This document shows, piece after piece, positions 6,496 through 7,964 of a stretch of DNA of 7,964 nt (positions within the stretch are counted from its first letter, which is position 1; each line of letters starts with the position of its first letter). Source of the stretch: Planctomycetota bacterium (GTDB taxonomy: Bacteria > Planctomycetota > UBA8108 > UBA1146 > JAJFFE01); contig JAGQRC010000132.1 of the NCBI GenBank assembly GCA_020425835.1, positions 1 through 7,964 of the forward strand, given 5' to 3'. The notes below the pieces were generated by a model. That model had not been told where the DNA came from. It did not search any database and saw only the letters and a list, made by a program, of their open reading frames with translations. The position numbers and the translations under genes are program-made.

Positions 6496-6547
6496 CTCGA
6501 GAGAGCCTCGAGGTGAGCGCCCGAACTTCGGGAGAACTCGGGCGCTC
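6496..6547 (-). promoter_or_regulatory. Tandem hairpins in the leader of the cDPG synthetase-like gene
   Basis: Two adjacent inverted repeats lie just before the ribosome binding site. The outer one pairs GAGCGCCCGA (6515-6524) with TCGGGCGCTC (6538-6547), 10 perfect base pairs and a 13-base loop. Inside it CCCGAA and TTCGGG (6520-6525 and 6527-6532) could form a competing fold. The second pairs CTCGAG (6496-6501) with CTCGAG (6507-6512) around 5 bases and ends three bases from the AAAGGA site. The layout suits leader-based control or transcript stabilisation. No known riboswitch class was recognised. Confidence 0.4.
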
Positions 6548-6564
6548 CCTCCCGCAAACGTCGA

Positions 6565-6594
6565 CACTGAAGTGCCACAGTGCAGCGACAGTGC
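6565..6594. repeat. Cluster of AGTGC repeats upstream of the cDPG synthetase-like gene
   Basis: ACAGTGC occurs at 6577-6583 and 6588-6594, exactly 11 bases apart (one helical turn), and a related AAGTGC lies at 6570-6575. The first part is also a short palindrome, CACTGAAGTG (6565-6574). Same-face repeats in an upstream region resemble a regulator binding site. No clear -35/-10 pair was found beside them. Confidence 0.3.
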
Positions 6595-6749
6595 GACGGG
6601 ACCGAACGGACGACCTCAGACACGCCGGAACGGTCCAACGCGAGTTTGCAGGTTCGGACGGCGGCGATCAACACCCGGATCATCGTCACCGACCCGGAAG
6701 ACGGTGCCGGCGTGACTCGACGGCCGAGAAACGGGGGCCCCGTTCGGGG
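6595..6749. other. Remainder of the gap between the GNAT gene and the cDPG synthetase-like leader
   Basis: No protein-like frame or RNA gene was seen. Open frames crossing it are arginine- and threonine-rich and lack a ribosome binding site. The only structure is the GC palindrome at 6730-6744 just past the GNAT stop. The promoter of the downstream gene should lie in or near this stretch but could not be placed. Confidence 0.4.
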
Positions 6750-6771
6750 TCACGACTCGCGGGCTGACCCC
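6730..6771 (-). terminator. Paired inverted repeats at the 3' end of the GNAT gene
   Basis: AACGGGG (6730-6736) and CCCCGTT (6738-6744) are perfect complements around a single base, just past the GNAT stop. A second pair, GGGGTCA (6746-6752) and TGACCCC (6765-6771), includes the stop codon. In the minus-strand transcript the GC-rich palindrome is followed by TTTCTC, not a real T-run, so terminator activity is possible but weakly supported. Confidence 0.3.
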
Positions 6772-7292
6772 CGCGATCGGGAATCCACGCCAGGGAGTCG
6801 GCACACCATGTGGTGTTCGTCGTGGAGGACGCCGTCGACCCGGAGGAAACCGGGTTCGGTACCGAACACCTCGAACCCGGCGCTCCGATACAGCTCCAGC
6901 GCTGCCCGATTCGTCGTGTTCACACCGAGTTGGACCTGCTCGACCCCGAGCTCGGTGGCGGCGTATCGGAGCGCCTGGCGAAGAAGCGCTCGGCCCACTC
7001 CCGACCTGCGCGCTTCCGGGATCACGTACATGCCCCAGACCACCGCCTTGTGCGCGAGCTTCTTCATCGCTTCGCGCTGCACCCCGACGACGCCCAGCAG
7101 GCGCTCACCGTCGAACCGACCGAACATCGCTCCGTCCGGATTGTCCTCGAGCCGCTCGGCGACGACGGTGAGCGGCGTTCCGGCTTCCTCTTCGGCGCTC
7201 GATGCGAACGCCGTCGGCCACTCCGAGAGACCGCGCAAGCGCACGGCCTGGAACTGCTCGGCATCGGCGGAAAGGAGTCGACGAACTGTCAC
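6750..7292 (-). CDS. GNAT family N-acetyltransferase
   Basis: A 180-residue cytoplasmic acetyltransferase using acetyl-CoA; the acceptor is unknown. It begins TVRRLLSADAEQFQAVRLRGL, the usual first strand and helix of the fold. Strand 4 and motif A are seen in VVWGMYVIPEARRSGVGRALL (84-104), with the acetyl-CoA pyrophosphate loop R-x-x-G-x-G at 95-100. The C-terminal half shows VQLGVNTTNRAALELYRSAGFEVFG (120-144), a strand plus the N-x-x-A-x-x-L-Y-x-x-x-G-F helix typical of the family. It ends with LHDEHHMVCRLPG, the common last strand. Start is GTG 7292, with GGAG 6 bases upstream. The last 10 or so residues are polar and probably disordered. It lies between two other minus-strand genes with gaps of 119 and 269 bases and no evident functional link to either. 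Confidence 0.93.
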   Translation of the reverse strand: MTVRRLLSADAEQFQAVRLRGLSEWPTAFASSAEEEAGTPLTVVAERLEDNPDGAMFGRFDGERLLGVVGVQREAMKKLAHKAVVWGMYVIPEARRSGVGRALLRQALRYAATELGVEQVQLGVNTTNRAALELYRSAGFEVFGTEPGFLRVDGVLHDEHHMVCRLPGVDSRSRGSARES

Positions 7293-7411
7293 GGTGCGCT
7301 CCGATCTCGAACTTCGAGTTCCGCGGAGGAATGGGAGAAGAGGGGCTGGAGGTCAAGACCCCTGCGGGCCCCTCGGCGAGTCAGGTCTCGCGTGTGGTCG
7401 GCGCGGCGCCG
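7293..7411. other. Gap between the sulfite-oxidase-like lipoprotein and GNAT genes
   Basis: This 119-base gap holds no reading frame of interest. On the minus strand a TTGACC (about 7355-7350) could be a -35 element for the GNAT gene, but the hexamer 17 bases on, CATTCC, is a poor -10. No strong hairpin with a T-run follows the lipoprotein stop. Confidence 0.35.
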
Positions 7412-7942
7412 TCACCGCCGAAGGTCGTCCACCCGAATCGCGCGGATGGCGTGCAGCGCGCGGGAGCTTCGCTGCGCGCCGGGGATGATCAAGCGCGCGG
7501 GGGCGATGTCGTCGGGGAACGGGCCATCGGCTTCGGCGAAGGCGAGGAGGATCGTCGGCTCGGCCTTGTACGGGGCGATCTCCTCGAGGGTGAACGCGAC
7601 CGTGTAGCCATCGCGCGCCTCGATCGCAACGGCGACCGCGAGCTCCGGGTGCTTCGCTTCGGCGTCGAGCATCGGTCCGGCGTGCTGGATCAGCGCGGCC
7701 AGCGGGAGCGCTCGCAGGCGGAAGGTCCGATCCTTGGCCCGGTGTTCGACGACGCGGATCTGGTCGGCGAAGGTCGACTCGATCCGCTCGGCGGTCCAGA
7801 CATCGGGCTCGCGCACGTCGCCGGCGATGACGAACTCGTGCGGCGAGTCCGGCGGCAGCGGCATCGACGCGCAGCCACAGAGAATCACTGCCCACAGGCT
7901 CGCCGCCAGCGAGAGTTGCAAAGCGCGGATCGATCGTCGCAT
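7412..7942 (-). CDS. Small lipoprotein with sulfite-oxidase/molybdopterin-binding-like fold
   Basis: A 176-residue exported protein. MRRSIRALQL, a hydrophobic core and the lipobox LCGC (Cys24) form a clear lipoprotein signal, so it should be anchored outside the cytoplasm. From about residue 37 it follows the pattern of the oxidoreductase molybdopterin-binding domain: FVIAGDVREP, LRALPLAALIQHAGP (77-91), VAVAIEARDGYTVAFTLEEI (103-122), ILLAFAEADG (131-140) and PARLIIPGAQRSSRALHAIRAIRV (148-171). It is much shorter than catalytic sulfite oxidases. No cysteine follows the lipid-anchored Cys24, so the usual molybdenum-ligand cysteine is absent. It is therefore probably a non-catalytic or cofactor-free relative, perhaps binding another partner. 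The ATG start is preceded by a purine run with six Gs ending 4 bases upstream. The gene upstream on this strand lies outside the window. The fold assignment is by pattern, so moderate confidence. Confidence 0.8.
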   Translation of the reverse strand: MRRSIRALQLSLAASLWAVILCGCASMPLPPDSPHEFVIAGDVREPDVWTAERIESTFADQIRVVEHRAKDRTFRLRALPLAALIQHAGPMLDAEAKHPELAVAVAIEARDGYTVAFTLEEIAPYKAEPTILLAFAEADGPFPDDIAPARLIIPGAQRSSRALHAIRAIRVDDLRR

Positions 7943-7964
7943 GGTTCCCCCCTTGCCTTCTTCC

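Noticed and set aside
5725..6516. Plus-strand open frame of 263 codons antisense to the cDPG synthetase-like gene
   Set aside because: Its sequence is the complementary-strand image of conserved motifs on the minus strand and has no motif of its own.
6580..7607. Overlapping plus-strand open frames antisense to the GNAT and lipoprotein genes
   Set aside because: No ribosome binding site or domain; both minus-strand genes here have clear motifs and starts.
7353..7895. Minus-strand open frame of 180 codons overlapping the small lipoprotein
   Set aside because: Strongly Arg-rich translation in a shifted frame; the frame with the lipobox and domain pattern is the real one.

Overview
The window is GC-rich throughout, and its real genes use G or C at most third codon positions. 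Three things point to a free-living environmental bacterium of a group such as Planctomycetota, Myxococcota or a relative: secreted lipoproteins, a multi-domain family GH29 fucosidase, and a Uma2-type protein (a family expanded in those groups and in Cyanobacteria and Chloroflexota). The sequence alone does not settle the phylum. There is no rRNA, tRNA, CRISPR array, transposase or phage gene.

Layout, left to right. (1) The last 23 codons of an unknown plus-strand gene (2-73). (2) A large plus-strand lipoprotein alpha-L-fucosidase with GH29 catalytic, chitobiase-C-terminal-like and PA14-like domains (119-2248). (3) A minus-strand block (about 2336-3127) that reads as a lipoprotein gene broken by at least two frameshifts. 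(4) A minus-strand Uma2-family protein (3222-3764). (5) A 213-base divergent promoter region. (6) A plus-strand RecF/OLD-like AAA ATPase (3978-5114). (7) Convergent with it, 25 bases away, a minus-strand protein of the cyclic 2,3-diphosphoglycerate synthetase family (5140-6480), preceded by an unusually structured leader. (8) A minus-strand GNAT acetyltransferase (6750-7292). (9) A minus-strand small lipoprotein resembling a sulfite-oxidase-fold domain (7412-7942).

The genes do not form one obvious pathway. The fucosidase fits scavenging of fucose-containing polysaccharides or glycans at the cell surface. Uma2 and the ATPase share a divergent control region but are not in one operon, so a joint role is only a hypothesis. 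The last three genes lie in tandem on the minus strand with gaps of 119 and 269 bases, so separate promoters are likely.

I found no convincing new multi-gene system. The points most worth a second look are the frameshifted lipoprotein gene, whose two breaks are each repaired by one added G; the tandem hairpins in the leader of the diphosphoglycerate-synthetase-like gene; the operator-like inverted repeat over the candidate Uma2 promoter; and the sulfite-oxidase-like lipoprotein in which I see no molybdenum-ligand cysteine.
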